The position numbers were made by a program, and so were the translations under genes. The notes below the pieces were generated by a model. It worked only from the letters and a program-made list of their open reading frames with translations, ran no database searches and was not told the DNA's origin. 64,000 nt of DNA from Synechococcus sp. UW140 (GTDB lineage Bacteria; Cyanobacteriota; Cyanobacteriia; PCC-6307; Cyanobiaceae), in assembly GCA_945861595.1 (NCBI GenBank), contig CAMAVE010000001.1:17306-81305 (forward strand), given 5' to 3'. This document shows positions 38,239 through 46,584 of the stretch, one piece after another; the first letter of the stretch is position 1; every line of letters begins with the position of its first letter.

Positions 38239-39042
38239 ATGGATCGCTGGTGGGCCCTGCCCTTGCTCCTGGCCCTGCTGATCGGCGCCCTTTGCCCCCT
38301 GGCCGGCACGCTGCTGTTAGTGCAGCGGCGCCTGTTCCTGGCCAATTTGATCTCCCATGCAGTGCTACCTGGCCTGGCCCTGGCCGTGGCCCTGGGCCTG
38401 TCTCCCGGGCTGGGCGGCATGGTCAGCGGGGTGGCCGGGGCCCTGCTCGCGGAGCGCCTGAGCCAGGGCAGCAAACCCGGCGACAGCCGCGATGAGGCCG
38501 TGCTCAACACCGTGCTGGCGGGCTTTCTGGGCCTGGGAGTGCTGCTGATCCCCCTGTTGCACATCCGGGTTGATCTCGAAGCGATCCTGTTTGGCGACCT
38601 GCTGGCGGCCAGCCCGGGCGATCTGGCCGGCGGCCTGGCCGCCCTGGCCGCAGTGGGGGCCTTGCTGGGTTGGCGGTACCACCAGCTGGTCTTCCTCGGC
38701 GTCGATCCGGTGGGGGCGGCCAGCGCCGGCTTGCCGGTGCGGAGCCTGCGGCTATGGATGACCCTGGCCACCGCCTTCACCGTGGTGAGCGCCATGACGG
38801 CCGTAGGGGTGGTGCTGGTGATCGCCCTGATGGGGGCGCCAGCCCTGGTGGCCCTCGTGGGGGCCCGCTCCTTGAAACAAGCCCTGCTGCGGGCCGGCCT
38901 GATTGGCATGGGGTTGAGCGCCCTGGGCTTTGGCCTGGCGATCCATCCGGCGATCAACCTGCCGCCGGGGCCGGTGATTGCCCTGCTCTGCCTGGCCCTG
39001 CTGCCCCTGGCCCAGGCCCTACGCCGGGCCCAGGTCACCTAA
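38239..39042 (+). CDS. znuB: Metal ABC transporter permease (ZnuB-like)
   Basis: A 267-residue multi-span membrane protein of the ABC-3 family. Recognisable pieces: LVQRRLFLANLISHAVLPGLAL (the conserved start with the coupling region), ILFGDLLAASPGDL, and VVLVIALMGAPALVAL. It forms an importer with the preceding ATPase. No solute-binding protein gene (znuA) is adjacent. Confidence 0.88.
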   Translation: MDRWWALPLLLALLIGALCPLAGTLLLVQRRLFLANLISHAVLPGLALAVALGLSPGLGGMVSGVAGALLAERLSQGSKPGDSRDEAVLNTVLAGFLGLGVLLIPLLHIRVDLEAILFGDLLAASPGDLAGGLAALAAVGALLGWRYHQLVFLGVDPVGAASAGLPVRSLRLWMTLATAFTVVSAMTAVGVVLVIALMGAPALVALVGARSLKQALLRAGLIGMGLSALGFGLAIHPAINLPPGPVIALLCLALLPLAQALRRAQVT

Positions 39043-39080
39043 GTGGGGGCTGACCCAGGCCACCCCAAGGAGAGGTCGCT

Positions 39081-39560
39081 CTAGGCGGCCCCGAACCAGT
39101 CAGGCAAGGCGTCGTAGGAGGCGGCGTTCTTCTCGTTTTCACGGGCTTCGACCTTCACGCAGCAGGTGCGGCCGCCATCGCGAGCCAAAAGCTGGGCATT
39201 GGCCCAACCCCACACCAACTGGGCGCTGGCTTCCATGCCCACATTCGCCATCACCCGCAGATCGAGGGCGCCCTGGTCGTGCAGGGCCTGCCACTGGGGC
39301 AGCAGGGGGTCGTCGGCGTTGACGAGAAAGGTGTGGTCGAACTGCTCAGCCAGTTGGGCTTCTAGGGCCTTGAGGCTGGAGAAATCAACGACAAAGCCAT
39401 AGCCGTCGAGCTCACTGGCCTCAAACCAGCAGGTGAAACTGCGGCTGTAGCCGTGCACAAAGCGGCAGTGGCCCGGATGGCGCCACTGGCGATGGCAGCA
39501 GGGATAGCCGCTGAAGGTCTTGCTGCACGTGAACGCTGATGGGCGGCGGGGGGCGATCAT
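39081..39560 (-). CDS. 6-pyruvoyl-tetrahydropterin synthase / QueD family protein
   Basis: A 159-residue protein of the tunnelling fold. The likely zinc histidines are in the CCHRQWRHPGHCRFVHGYS stretch, and the acid-base pair region is FDHTFLVNADD and VKVEARENE. In bacteria this family usually makes 6-carboxytetrahydropterin for queuosine. Substrate specificity is not certain. Divergent from hisIE, 37 bp apart. Confidence 0.85.
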   Translation of the reverse strand: MIAPRRPSAFTCSKTFSGYPCCHRQWRHPGHCRFVHGYSRSFTCWFEASELDGYGFVVDFSSLKALEAQLAEQFDHTFLVNADDPLLPQWQALHDQGALDLRVMANVGMEASAQLVWGWANAQLLARDGGRTCCVKVEARENEKNAASYDALPDWFGAA

Positions 39561-39597
39561 CAGGCGGGGACGGGGTGTTGCGGGAGGATCAGAGCAG

Positions 39598-40290
39598 ATG
39601 GAACAGCAGCCCTTGCAAGCATCATTTCAGCCCCCTGACCAGGCCTGGCTCGGGCAGCTCCGCTTCAACGACGCCGGCCTGATCCCGGCCATCGCCCAGG
39701 ACTGGCTCGATGGTGCCGTGCTGATGGTGGCCTGGATGAACAGCGAAGCCCTCGAGCGCAGCCTGGCCAGCGGCGAAGTGCATTACTGGAGCCGTTCCCG
39801 GGCCGAGCTCTGGCACAAGGGCGCCAGCAGCGGCCATTTCCAAAAACTGCGCGGCCTCCGCTACGACTGCGACGCCGATGTGCTGCTACTCACGATTGAG
39901 CAGGTGGGTGATGTGGCTTGCCACACGGGGGCCCGCAGCTGCTTCTTTGGCGAGGCTGCCGCTGCCGCCGGGGGCCCCGGGGCCCTGCCGCCGCCGGCCG
40001 ATGTCTGCAGCGAGCTCTCGCGGGTGATCGAAGGCCGGCGCGCCACCCCCGAGCCCGGTAGCTACACCAACCGGCTGCTCGAGGGCGGCGACAACCGCAT
40101 CCTCAAAAAGATCGGCGAAGAATGCGCCGAATTCGTGATGGCCTGCAAGGACGACAACGCTGCCGAGATCGCCGGTGAAGCCGCCGACATTGTGTTCCAT
40201 CTGCAAGTGGCCCTGGCCCACCATGGCGTCCCCTGGCGCCAGGTGCAGGAAGTGTTGGCCGAGCGCCGTGGCGCCCCCCGGCGCCCATAG
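39598..40290 (+). CDS. hisIE: Bifunctional phosphoribosyl-AMP cyclohydrolase / phosphoribosyl-ATP pyrophosphatase
   Basis: Steps two and three of histidine synthesis in one protein (230 residues). The HisI part has VLMVAWMNSEAL, YWSRSRAELWHKGASSGHFQ, YDCDADVLLL and CHTGARSCFF. The HisE part starts near residue 128 (LSRVIEGRRATPEPGSYTNRLLEGG) and includes KKIGEECAEFVMACKDD and EAADIVFHLQVALA. The last codons (RGAPRRP) are already part of a 27-bp repeat array. Confidence 0.95.
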   Translation: MEQQPLQASFQPPDQAWLGQLRFNDAGLIPAIAQDWLDGAVLMVAWMNSEALERSLASGEVHYWSRSRAELWHKGASSGHFQKLRGLRYDCDADVLLLTIEQVGDVACHTGARSCFFGEAAAAAGGPGALPPPADVCSELSRVIEGRRATPEPGSYTNRLLEGGDNRILKKIGEECAEFVMACKDDNAAEIAGEAADIVFHLQVALAHHGVPWRQVQEVLAERRGAPRRP

Positions 40291-40400
40291 CAAACCAGCG
40301 CCCCAAGGCGCCCTTAGCAAACCAACGCCCCCAGGCGCCCTTAGCAAACCGGCGCCCCCGGCGCCCTTAGCAAACCAAAGGCCCCCGGCACTCTTTATCA
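40262..40400. repeat. 27-bp tandem repeat overlapping the hisIE stop
   Basis: Units containing TAGCAAACC followed by a GGCGCCC-type segment start at 40288 (the hisIE stop codon itself), 40315, 40342 and 40368, giving spacings of 27, 27 and 26. The upstream flank (ggcgccccccggcgccca) is a partial unit inside hisIE. The array fills the gap to the convergent peptidase gene. Confidence 0.8.
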
Positions 40401-40439
40401 AGAAGGGCCCCCGGACACCCCGTATCGATCCGCCACCAG

Positions 40440-41234
40440 CTAAGGCGCCAGCCCCGGCTGCCGCAACAGCCAGCGCAAGGTGGCCCGGTCCCTTGGGCTC
40501 AGGGACAACACGGGTCGGGCCGTGGGACTCACCGCCATCACATCGCCGTCCTGGTCGCTATGGCCCCAAAGGCCGAAGGCATGGCCCAGTTCATGCAGGC
40601 TGGTGGCCTGGATCGCCTCGGGCCGCTGGCCGGGGCTAATCAGCACTTCCACCAGGGGCTCAAGCTGCCACTGGCCCAGCCGCTGCACCTGGCGCAGCTC
40701 CAGCAGGGCGCGTCCATGGCTGGCCCTCAAGGCCCCATCGGACCCTGACTTCAGGGGCGGCCTACGGCGCCAGAGGCGCACCTGGGCCTGGTCGGCCGTG
40801 GCAACCCGCTGAATCGGCAGCTCCCCTTGCCAGGTGGCCAGCGCCGCCTCCACGGCCCGCTGCCAGCGAGCCTCAAACGAGCTAGCTGGAGTGCCTGGAG
40901 CCAACGGTTCGATCCAAACGCACCATGACGAGCGCACCGGCCAGCCAGCCGCGGTGGGTTTCAAGAGTTGGCGGTAATCGCCGCCGCCGGCATCCCCCCC
41001 GGGCAGGAGCGAAGCCTTGGCAGCGTCGTCGCCTTGCCGATCGGCCTGCTTAGATCCAATCGCCGCCCCAGCCCTGGGCTCAGGGGCAGTCCAAGGCCGG
41101 CTTTCCGTTAGGGGCGGACAGTCGAAGCGGGGAGCTGGCACGGCACCGGCAGATCTGGCCCCCTGGAGCAGCAGGGGCGGGGGCTCGGGCAAGGGGACCT
41201 GCAGGGGCACGGGCTGCACGGGGCCGATGGGCAC
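40440..41234 (-). CDS. Metzincin-like zinc metalloprotease
   Basis: A 264-residue protein with the zinc motif HELGHAFGLWGHS (HExxHxxGxxH) near residue 215 and a Met-turn-like DVMAVS after it, as in matrixin-type peptidases. The preceding about 100 residues (WQRAVEAALATWQGELPIQRV, VRLWRR) match the N-terminal part of such catalytic domains. The first about 60 residues are Pro-rich. No clear signal peptide from this start; the true start may differ. Confidence 0.8.
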   Translation of the reverse strand: MPIGPVQPVPLQVPLPEPPPLLLQGARSAGAVPAPRFDCPPLTESRPWTAPEPRAGAAIGSKQADRQGDDAAKASLLPGGDAGGGDYRQLLKPTAAGWPVRSSWCVWIEPLAPGTPASSFEARWQRAVEAALATWQGELPIQRVATADQAQVRLWRRRPPLKSGSDGALRASHGRALLELRQVQRLGQWQLEPLVEVLISPGQRPEAIQATSLHELGHAFGLWGHSDQDGDVMAVSPTARPVLSLSPRDRATLRWLLRQPGLAP

Positions 41235-41246
41235 GAGGGCCTGGCC

Positions 41247-41771
41247 TCAGGCCGGCAGGCCCACGCCCCGGGCCATCAACACCGCCATCATCGGAATCAG
41301 GGCAAAGCCCACCAATTCGATGTTCAAAATCCAGCCCAGGCGCTGGGCCAGGGCCTCGCTCACCTGGGGCAACTCGCCCTTGCGCAGGGGGATCGCCCAG
41401 AGGATATAGGTGACGGTGGGATAGAGGGACAGGGCTCCCACCGACAGGTAGGCCCCCACCTTCCACCAGAACAGGGGGTTGTGGGTATAGAACTCGCTGC
41501 CCTGGCCGAAATAGAGAACCCGCAGGATGCCGCTGCCCAGTAGCGCCAGCGCTGCCAGGCCGTACACGACATCGGTGATCACCATGGTGATCGCGTCCTT
41601 GCGGTCCGGATTGGGGCGGATCAGGCGCCGCTCCAGCACCAGGGCGCCGAAGCAAACCATGAAGCTGAGGTAGTGGACATAGGCCACGGCGGCCCTGGGC
41701 AGCAGGTCGCTGGGCAGCCCCAAGGGCAAGGTGCTGAGTAGATCGCTGATGGGTGCGGCAAACCCGACCAT
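41247..41771 (-). CDS. DUF2214 membrane protein
   Basis: About 174 residues with four hydrophobic segments (AYVHYLSFMVCFGALVLE, VVYGLAALALLGSGILRVLYFG, WKVGAYLSVGALSLYPTV, LGWILNIELVGFALIPMMAVL). This is the DUF2214 pattern with conserved FYTHNPLFWWK. Start set at MVGFAAP (41771) before the first span. Divergent from the sigma factor gene. Function unknown. Confidence 0.82.
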   Translation of the reverse strand: MVGFAAPISDLLSTLPLGLPSDLLPRAAVAYVHYLSFMVCFGALVLERRLIRPNPDRKDAITMVITDVVYGLAALALLGSGILRVLYFGQGSEFYTHNPLFWWKVGAYLSVGALSLYPTVTYILWAIPLRKGELPQVSEALAQRLGWILNIELVGFALIPMMAVLMARGVGLPA

Positions 41772-42012
41772 GGGGCGCTGGATGCTGGGGACCTGACCGT
41801 AGCGAGGCCCAGCATCCGCCGTGCCGAGTCGCGCCGCGGACGCGGAGATGCTGACGGGCACTGCCTCGATTGCAAATGTGTGGAAATACTTGCGCCACGA
41901 AAACCAGTTAATCCGCCCAAAAAGGGAGAAAAAGCGAAAGTCCGAAGCCTTTCAGTTGCTTCCAGCAAAGGCTGAAATACGCCCTATGTTCTTTTCAGTG
42001 CCTGGGGTAGAA

Positions 42013-42936
42013 ATGGCGAGTTCGCTGAGTGCGTATTTAGGAGAAATTGGTCGTCACCAATTGCTCACACCCGAACAGGAGCTCACCTTGGGCCGCAAGG
42101 TTCAGGCCTTGGTTGAGCTGCAAGAACGCTGCAGCAGCGCTGGTGGTGTGGGGGAAGCCTGCAGCTACGACGATGTTGAAAAGCGCACGATGCGCCTGGG
42201 GGAACGGGCCAAAACCCAAATGATCACGGCCAACCTGCGCCTGGTCGTCAACCTGGCCAAGCGCTACCAGGGCAAGGGGTTGGACCTGCTTGACCTGATC
42301 CAGGAAGGCACCTTGGGCCTCACCCGGGCGGTTGAGAAATACGACCCCACCCGCGGCCACAGATTCAGTACTTATGCCTACTGGTGGATTCGCCAAGGTC
42401 TCAACCGGGCCCTCTCCACCCAAAGCCGCACCATCCGCATTCCGGTGAATGTGAATGAGAAGCTGACGCGGCTGCGGGCCGCCAAGGCTCGCTTGCTGCA
42501 GAGCAATGGCCTGTTGCCTAGCCCCCGGGAGTTGGCCGCCGCCATGGCCATTCCCTTGGAAGAAGTCGAAGAGCTGCTCGGTTGTGAACTGCGCAGTGTC
42601 ACCGTGAGCCTGCAGGGGGTGCTGAAATCGAAATCGGATCCCACCGAGCTGGTGGATGTGCTGCCCAGCAATGAAATGGCCCCGATGGAGCGGGCCGAAC
42701 TGGCCGAACGCAGCGCCTCGGCCTGGACCTTGCTGGACGAGTCCAACCTCACCCCCAAGGAACGCACGGTGGTGATGCTGCGCTTCGGCCTCGATGGCGG
42801 CAACGAATGGCGCACCCTGGCCGAAGTGGCCCGCCAACTGGGCTGCAGCCGCGAATACTGCCGCCAGGTGGTGCAACGGGCCCTGCGCAAGCTGCGCAAG
42901 ACCGGCATCCAGAGCGGTCTAGTTGAGGTCGACTGA
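42013..42936 (+). CDS. Group 2 RNA polymerase sigma factor (RpoD-like)
   Basis: A non-essential type sigma-70 factor of about 307 residues. Region 1.2 (LSAYLGEIGRHQLLTPEQELTLGRKVQ), region 2 (ANLRLVVNLAKRYQGKGLDL, DLIQEGTLGL, FSTYAYWWIRQGLNRAL), region 3 and region 4 (VVMLRFGLDGG, TLAEVARQLGCSREYCRQV) are all present. There is no long region 1.1. I chose ATG 42013; the open frame upstream from 41821 is AT-rich leader and includes another ATG at 41986. Such factors control light, nutrient or circadian responses in cyanobacteria. Confidence 0.9.
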   Translation: MASSLSAYLGEIGRHQLLTPEQELTLGRKVQALVELQERCSSAGGVGEACSYDDVEKRTMRLGERAKTQMITANLRLVVNLAKRYQGKGLDLLDLIQEGTLGLTRAVEKYDPTRGHRFSTYAYWWIRQGLNRALSTQSRTIRIPVNVNEKLTRLRAAKARLLQSNGLLPSPRELAAAMAIPLEEVEELLGCELRSVTVSLQGVLKSKSDPTELVDVLPSNEMAPMERAELAERSASAWTLLDESNLTPKERTVVMLRFGLDGGNEWRTLAEVARQLGCSREYCRQVVQRALRKLRKTGIQSGLVEVD

Positions 42937-43123
42937 GGGCTGAAAGCCCCCCAGGCCAGGCGCCTAGTGCCTGGTGGCTTGGGCTGGCCAAGGACTCCAA
43001 CTTGGGCTAAGCCCAGCAGCGGGATCGAGCGGGCCAGCCGCACCCTGCCCGCCGGTCATTAGCCCCTTCCGTCCAGCCCGGATGGGACCAAAGTAGGACG
43101 ACCTTCTGCCAACGGGCATCGCC

Positions 43124-43519
43124 ATGGGTCCATCCACCCAGTCCCCGCCGCCCCGGGCCGAGCCCCGCTCTGCAGAAACCATCGAGGCCGAGGTGCTGGG
43201 CAGCACCGAAATCGATGAGGGGCTGCTCTGGAAACTGCTGCGCCGGGCCGGCCGCAGCGTCGCCCGGCCGGCGATCGAGTGCCTGGAGTTGGTGCTTGAT
43301 GCCGGAACGCCCTTCCAGGTGCGCCTCACCATGGTGGCAGCCTTGACCTACCTGGTGTTCCCCCTGGATCTGATCCCGGATTTCATTCCCGTGGCTGGCT
43401 TTGGCGATGATGTGGTGGCGATGACGGCCCTGCTCGGCCTCTATCGCAGCAACATGAGTGAAGCCGTGCGCACCCGGGCCCAGCGCAAACTGGACCAGTG
43501 GTTTCCCCCGGTGCGTTGA
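43124..43519 (+). CDS. YkvA-family (DUF1232) membrane protein
   Basis: 131 residues. The DUF1232 core TMVAALTYLVFPLDLIPDFIPVAGFGDDVVAMTALL is unmistakable, with the PLDLIPD motif. The N-terminus is hydrophilic. The stop overlaps the next start (TGATG), so the two are co-translated. Function unknown. Confidence 0.9.
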   Translation: MGPSTQSPPPRAEPRSAETIEAEVLGSTEIDEGLLWKLLRRAGRSVARPAIECLELVLDAGTPFQVRLTMVAALTYLVFPLDLIPDFIPVAGFGDDVVAMTALLGLYRSNMSEAVRTRAQRKLDQWFPPVR

Positions 43520-43842
43520 TGGCCAGCCTCAGCCTCGAAGACCTGGAGGAACTCCAGAGCTTTCTCAAGGACTGGCTGCGCCACAGCGGCCGCACCCAGG
43601 CGGACCTGCGCCGGGCCCTGCGGGTCAGCTCGATTCGCATGCCCGTGCTTCTCAATGAACTGCAACGGATCCATGGCCGCGAGGGCTTGAACGGCCTGGC
43701 CGAGCGGCTCTGCGGCATCGACCTGCTCTGGCAAGAGCAGCCAGGCTCCGGCGACGATGACCTTCCCGACCTGGAGTCTTCCCTGGGCCAACTGGATCTC
43801 TTGCTCGAGGAGATTCGCCAGGGGGGCGGCGCAGGCGCCTAA
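43519..43842 (+). CDS. Hypothetical protein coupled to the DUF1232 gene
   Basis: 107 residues, helical and acidic at the end (DDDLPDLESSLGQLDLLLEEI). Residues 15-60 (LKDWLRHSGRTQADLRRALRVSSIRMPVLLNEL) read like a helix-turn-helix, so a DNA-binding role is possible but unproven. Translationally coupled to the preceding gene. Confidence 0.65.
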   Translation: MASLSLEDLEELQSFLKDWLRHSGRTQADLRRALRVSSIRMPVLLNELQRIHGREGLNGLAERLCGIDLLWQEQPGSGDDDLPDLESSLGQLDLLLEEIRQGGGAGA

Positions 43843-43950
43843 CCCGGCGCCCACCCCGGCGACTGAAGCGGCTGCCCGCGGGCCGACTCCGACCGCCTGC
43901 GGCCAGCCGACTGCAGGGCAGGCAGAGTGGGGGCCGTTGCAGCGATCGCC

Positions 43951-44217
43951 ATGTCCCCCCGTCCCCAGCCCCTGGCAACCCAGTCCCTGCAGACCCTGAT
44001 CGCCGGGCTGGGCCTGGCGGCAGCCCTGGCCAGCCCTGGCCTAGCCCAGAGCGAACGCTTCCTGCTCGGCCCCGGCAGCAACATTGGTCCGGAAACCAAG
44101 ATCGAGCCCAAAAACTGCGTCACGGCCGCCGACGGCAGCATCACCTGTGACACCAAGATTGTGAATCCCAAAGGCGATACGCCGGCTAAACCGATTTACT
44201 CCCCCTTTAACCAGTGA
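43951..44217 (+). CDS. Small exported hypothetical protein
   Basis: 88 residues with a signal peptide (LIAGLGLAAALASPGLAQ). The mature part contains two cysteines (KNCVTAADGSITCDTKIV) spaced for a disulfide. I recall similar short exported proteins in picocyanobacteria. Function unknown. Ends 4 bases into the next gene. Confidence 0.7.
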   Translation: MSPRPQPLATQSLQTLIAGLGLAAALASPGLAQSERFLLGPGSNIGPETKIEPKNCVTAADGSITCDTKIVNPKGDTPAKPIYSPFNQ

Positions 44218-44813
44218 TGGCGATGGCTCCAATCCGCCTGGGCCTCCGTCGCATCCGCCAGCAAGGACTCCTGGCCACAGGTCGGCTCAGCCGCAGCCTC
44301 AAAGCAAACGGGCTAGGCGATCAGGCCTTCCTGAGCCAGGTCCATCGCTTCGAGCGCCTCCTGGCCAAGCTGCTTGCGGCGGCCATGATCGTGGTGCTGG
44401 TCGTGGCCACGGGCGAGCTGGTGATCACCCTGATCAACCAGCTCTTGGGTGGGTCAAGCCACTGGCTTGGCAACGACATGACCCGCTTTCTTGACCAGAT
44501 CCTGGCCCTGCTCATTGCTCTGGAGGTGTTGCAGAACCTCACCGCCTACCTGCGCGACCATGTCGTCCAGATCGAGCTGGTGTTGATCACGGCCCTCACG
44601 GCCCTGGCCCGCAAGGTGATCGTCATGCCCGAAGGGATGCTCAAGAGCCCCGGCGAACTGGCGGGGCTGGGGGTGGCGGTGCTGGCCCTGTCGAGCGCCT
44701 ACTGGCTGGTCCGCCAGTCCCACAGCAGTCGGAGTCCTACCAGAAGAGAGCCAACCAGCGGGTTCCCGGAGCCGGATCGGTCGCTTCAACCCGGTGACGC
44801 CGCCGAGGGGTGA
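44214..44813 (+). CDS. PsiE-family phosphate-starvation-inducible membrane protein
   Basis: 199 residues with about four hydrophobic segments (LAAAMIVVLVVATGELVITLI, FLDQILALLIALEVLQNLTAYL, VQIELVLITALTALARKVIV, LGVAVLALSSAYWLV). The LEVLQNLTAYL..HVVQIELVLITALTALARKVIV stretch is the PsiE signature. The last about 25 codons overlap the 3' end of the convergent Nif11-cupin gene, so the two mRNAs are complementary over about 77 bases. Confidence 0.85.
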   Translation: MMAMAPIRLGLRRIRQQGLLATGRLSRSLKANGLGDQAFLSQVHRFERLLAKLLAAAMIVVLVVATGELVITLINQLLGGSSHWLGNDMTRFLDQILALLIALEVLQNLTAYLRDHVVQIELVLITALTALARKVIVMPEGMLKSPGELAGLGVAVLALSSAYWLVRQSHSSRSPTRREPTSGFPEPDRSLQPGDAAEG

Positions 44814-45330
44814 TCAGCAGGCTGTCGCCCGCCTTGAGGCTGCGGGCCTGGGCTTCATCGGCAAAGCGCAACTGCGCCTTGCCCTGAAGCAGCAGCACCC
44901 ATTCGCTTTCGATCTGGTCGTACCAAAAGCCCGGGGGATTGGCGAACTCGCAGGAATGGATCAGCTCCAGCCGCAGCTGGCCCGGGCCCAGCAACCGGTC
45001 GCTGCGCTCCTGGCCTGGAGTGGGACAGGCTCCTGAGAGCAGGTTCTGGCCTGAACCGTTGTCCCCATCAGCCAGCAGCGCCAGGTCCCTGTCCTGGAGA
45101 TCTGCCCCGTCACGCGCGATCGACACCATCGGCTGGCTGCCCTGGCTAGGGGGCTCTCCCCAGCGCCTGGCGATGTCAAAACCGAAACTGCTGGCCAGAT
45201 CCACCACCTGCTGGTGGTTGGCGCAGTCGCTGAGGCGCTGCCGGAAAGCGGGATCGGCCTCGCTGAGGGCCACAAAGGCATTCAGCTGGCGCACCTTCTC
45301 AAGAAACTGCTGCAACTGGGCTTCCGCCAT
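44737..45330 (-). CDS. Nif11-like leader domain fused to a cupin
   Basis: 197 residues. The first about 65 (QLQQFLEKVRQLNAFVALSE, ADPAFRQRLSDCANHQQVVDLASSFGFDIA) are a Nif11 domain, known from nitrogen-fixation loci and as leader of ribosomal peptide precursors. There is no double-glycine leader cleavage site after it. From about 115 a cupin barrel follows (PPGFWYDQIESEWVLLLQGKAQL, LKAGDSLLITPRRRHRVEATDP), of the small WYDQ type. The gene starts in a TGATG overlap with the acetyltransferase gene upstream. Role unknown. Confidence 0.8.
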   Translation of the reverse strand: MAEAQLQQFLEKVRQLNAFVALSEADPAFRQRLSDCANHQQVVDLASSFGFDIARRWGEPPSQGSQPMVSIARDGADLQDRDLALLADGDNGSGQNLLSGACPTPGQERSDRLLGPGQLRLELIHSCEFANPPGFWYDQIESEWVLLLQGKAQLRFADEAQARSLKAGDSLLITPRRRHRVEATDPAPGTRWLALFW

Positions 45331-45809
45331 CAGCTCACGGTGGGGAGGGATTTGGTCATGCGGTAGCGCCGAAACAGGATGCCGTCGATCAGGAGAGCCT
45401 CGACCCAGGCCACTCTCCAGCCCCGCCGCCGTAACAGGGGCAGGGACAACTGGCTGGCTTCGGTGCGGAGCTGGCCCAGGCCCTGGCTGCTGGCCAGGGC
45501 CTCCAAGCGATCCAACAAGCGGCTGGCGTGGCCTTGCCGGACAGAACGGCCGCGGCAGTAGAGCAAGGACAGGCGATCGGCCGGCTCCATCACGGCAAAG
45601 GCTTCGATCTCACCAGATTCGCTACAACTCGCCAAGCCGCTGCCTTGGTTCAGGGCAGCCGCCAAAGGGCCAGGGGCACCAACCTGACTCAACCAGGCAG
45701 CCACTTGGCGGTCGCCATAGGGACCAGGGGCCTGGCTTGACACCGCATCGCCATAGATCGCCAGAAGCTCGCAGTGATCAGCGGGCGTCAAGGCACGAAT
45801 GGGGGCCAT
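45330..45809 (-). CDS. GNAT-family N-acetyltransferase
   Basis: 159 residues from ATG 45809. The acetyl-CoA loop is GRSVRQGHASRLLDRLEALA (RxxGxA type), followed by LRTEASQLSLPLLRRRGWRV, the typical GNAT end with an N-acetyltransferase RRGW turn. Upstream in-frame sequence (to 45959) is hydrophobic, AT-rich and unlikely to be translated. In operon with the Nif11-cupin gene. Confidence 0.8.
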   Translation of the reverse strand: MAPIRALTPADHCELLAIYGDAVSSQAPGPYGDRQVAAWLSQVGAPGPLAAALNQGSGLASCSESGEIEAFAVMEPADRLSLLYCRGRSVRQGHASRLLDRLEALASSQGLGQLRTEASQLSLPLLRRRGWRVAWVEALLIDGILFRRYRMTKSLPTVS

Positions 45810-46009
45810 GGCGAACGATTCGATGATTGCCAGAATGGCAGCAATGGTGTAAGGACTAACAGTAGCGATCGATCCGACAACCGCGCCAACCACTATTGAA
45901 GACGACGAAACTATTGCAGGGAATGCAACAGTCAGCTCAAAGGCCGCGCCTATTGTCACCGTCGCAGCCGATGCTGTAATTTAAAGTGGTCATTGTTTTC
46001 CACCTCCCG

Positions 46010-46372
46010 ATGCTCACCGGATCTGAATTGCTGTCCAAGGTCAAGGAACTCGGCGACGCCAGCAAATCCGAAGTCGTGCGGGCCTGCGGCTATGTGTCCA
46101 GCAAAAAGGACGGCGCCGATCGCTTGAACTTCACGGCCTTCTACGAAGCCCTACTGGAAGCCAAGGGGGTTGAATTCGGAGCCAACAGCAAGATCGGCAA
46201 GGGAGGCCGCAAGCTCAGCTATGTGGCCACAGTTCAAGGCAACGGCAACCTGCTGATTGGTAAGGCCTATACCGCCCTGCTGGAACTCAACCCCGGCGAT
46301 GAATTTGACATCAAGCTGGGTCGTAAGCAGATCCGCCTGATCCCCGTCGGCGGCAACGACGACGAGGAGTGA
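46010..46372 (+). CDS. Cyanobacterial AbrB-like transcription regulator
   Basis: 120 residues starting MLTGSELLSKVKELGDASKS. This is the cyAbrB type, with the AbrB DNA-binding fold at the C-terminus (GNLLIGKAYTALLELNPGDEF, DIKLGRKQIRLIP). Such regulators act on carbon/nitrogen balance. The N-terminal GYVSSKKDGADRLNFTAFYEALLEA is cyanobacteria-specific. An upstream ATG-less extension is ignored. Two hairpins follow the gene. Confidence 0.9.
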   Translation: MLTGSELLSKVKELGDASKSEVVRACGYVSSKKDGADRLNFTAFYEALLEAKGVEFGANSKIGKGGRKLSYVATVQGNGNLLIGKAYTALLELNPGDEFDIKLGRKQIRLIPVGGNDDEE

Positions 46373-46416
46373 GCCCCGGCGCCGAAGCGCCAAGCCCATC
46401 CCAAATCCCGCGAGCA

Positions 46417-46440
46417 GTTAATCTGGGGTTACAGATTAAT
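46417..46440 (+). terminator. First hairpin after cyAbrB
   Basis: TTAATCTG and CAGATTAA are an 8-bp perfect inverted repeat with six-base loop. No T-run follows, so it may be a 3' stability element ahead of the real terminator. Confidence 0.55.
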
Positions 46441-46464
46441 CCTTCCAGATCAACCCTGGCTGTT

Positions 46465-46498
46465 CCCCTGGATCGCCCCAAGCGATTCAGGGGTTTTT
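46465..46498 (+). terminator. Rho-independent terminator of cyAbrB
   Basis: A 12-bp stem (CCCCTGGATCGC with GCGATTCAGGGG, one G-T wobble), loop of five, followed by five T residues. Confidence 0.88.
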
Positions 46499-46584
46499 AT
46501 CGGCTCTGCCTGGGAGACCAGGGCTCCCCCTCCGGGCCAACCCAATCGGGCCCCACCTAGGCTCGCCCCAGATGCCTCCCTGGC

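Noticed and set aside
40262..40400. CRISPR-like array
   Set aside because: The 27-bp units are contiguous without spacers and begin inside hisIE.
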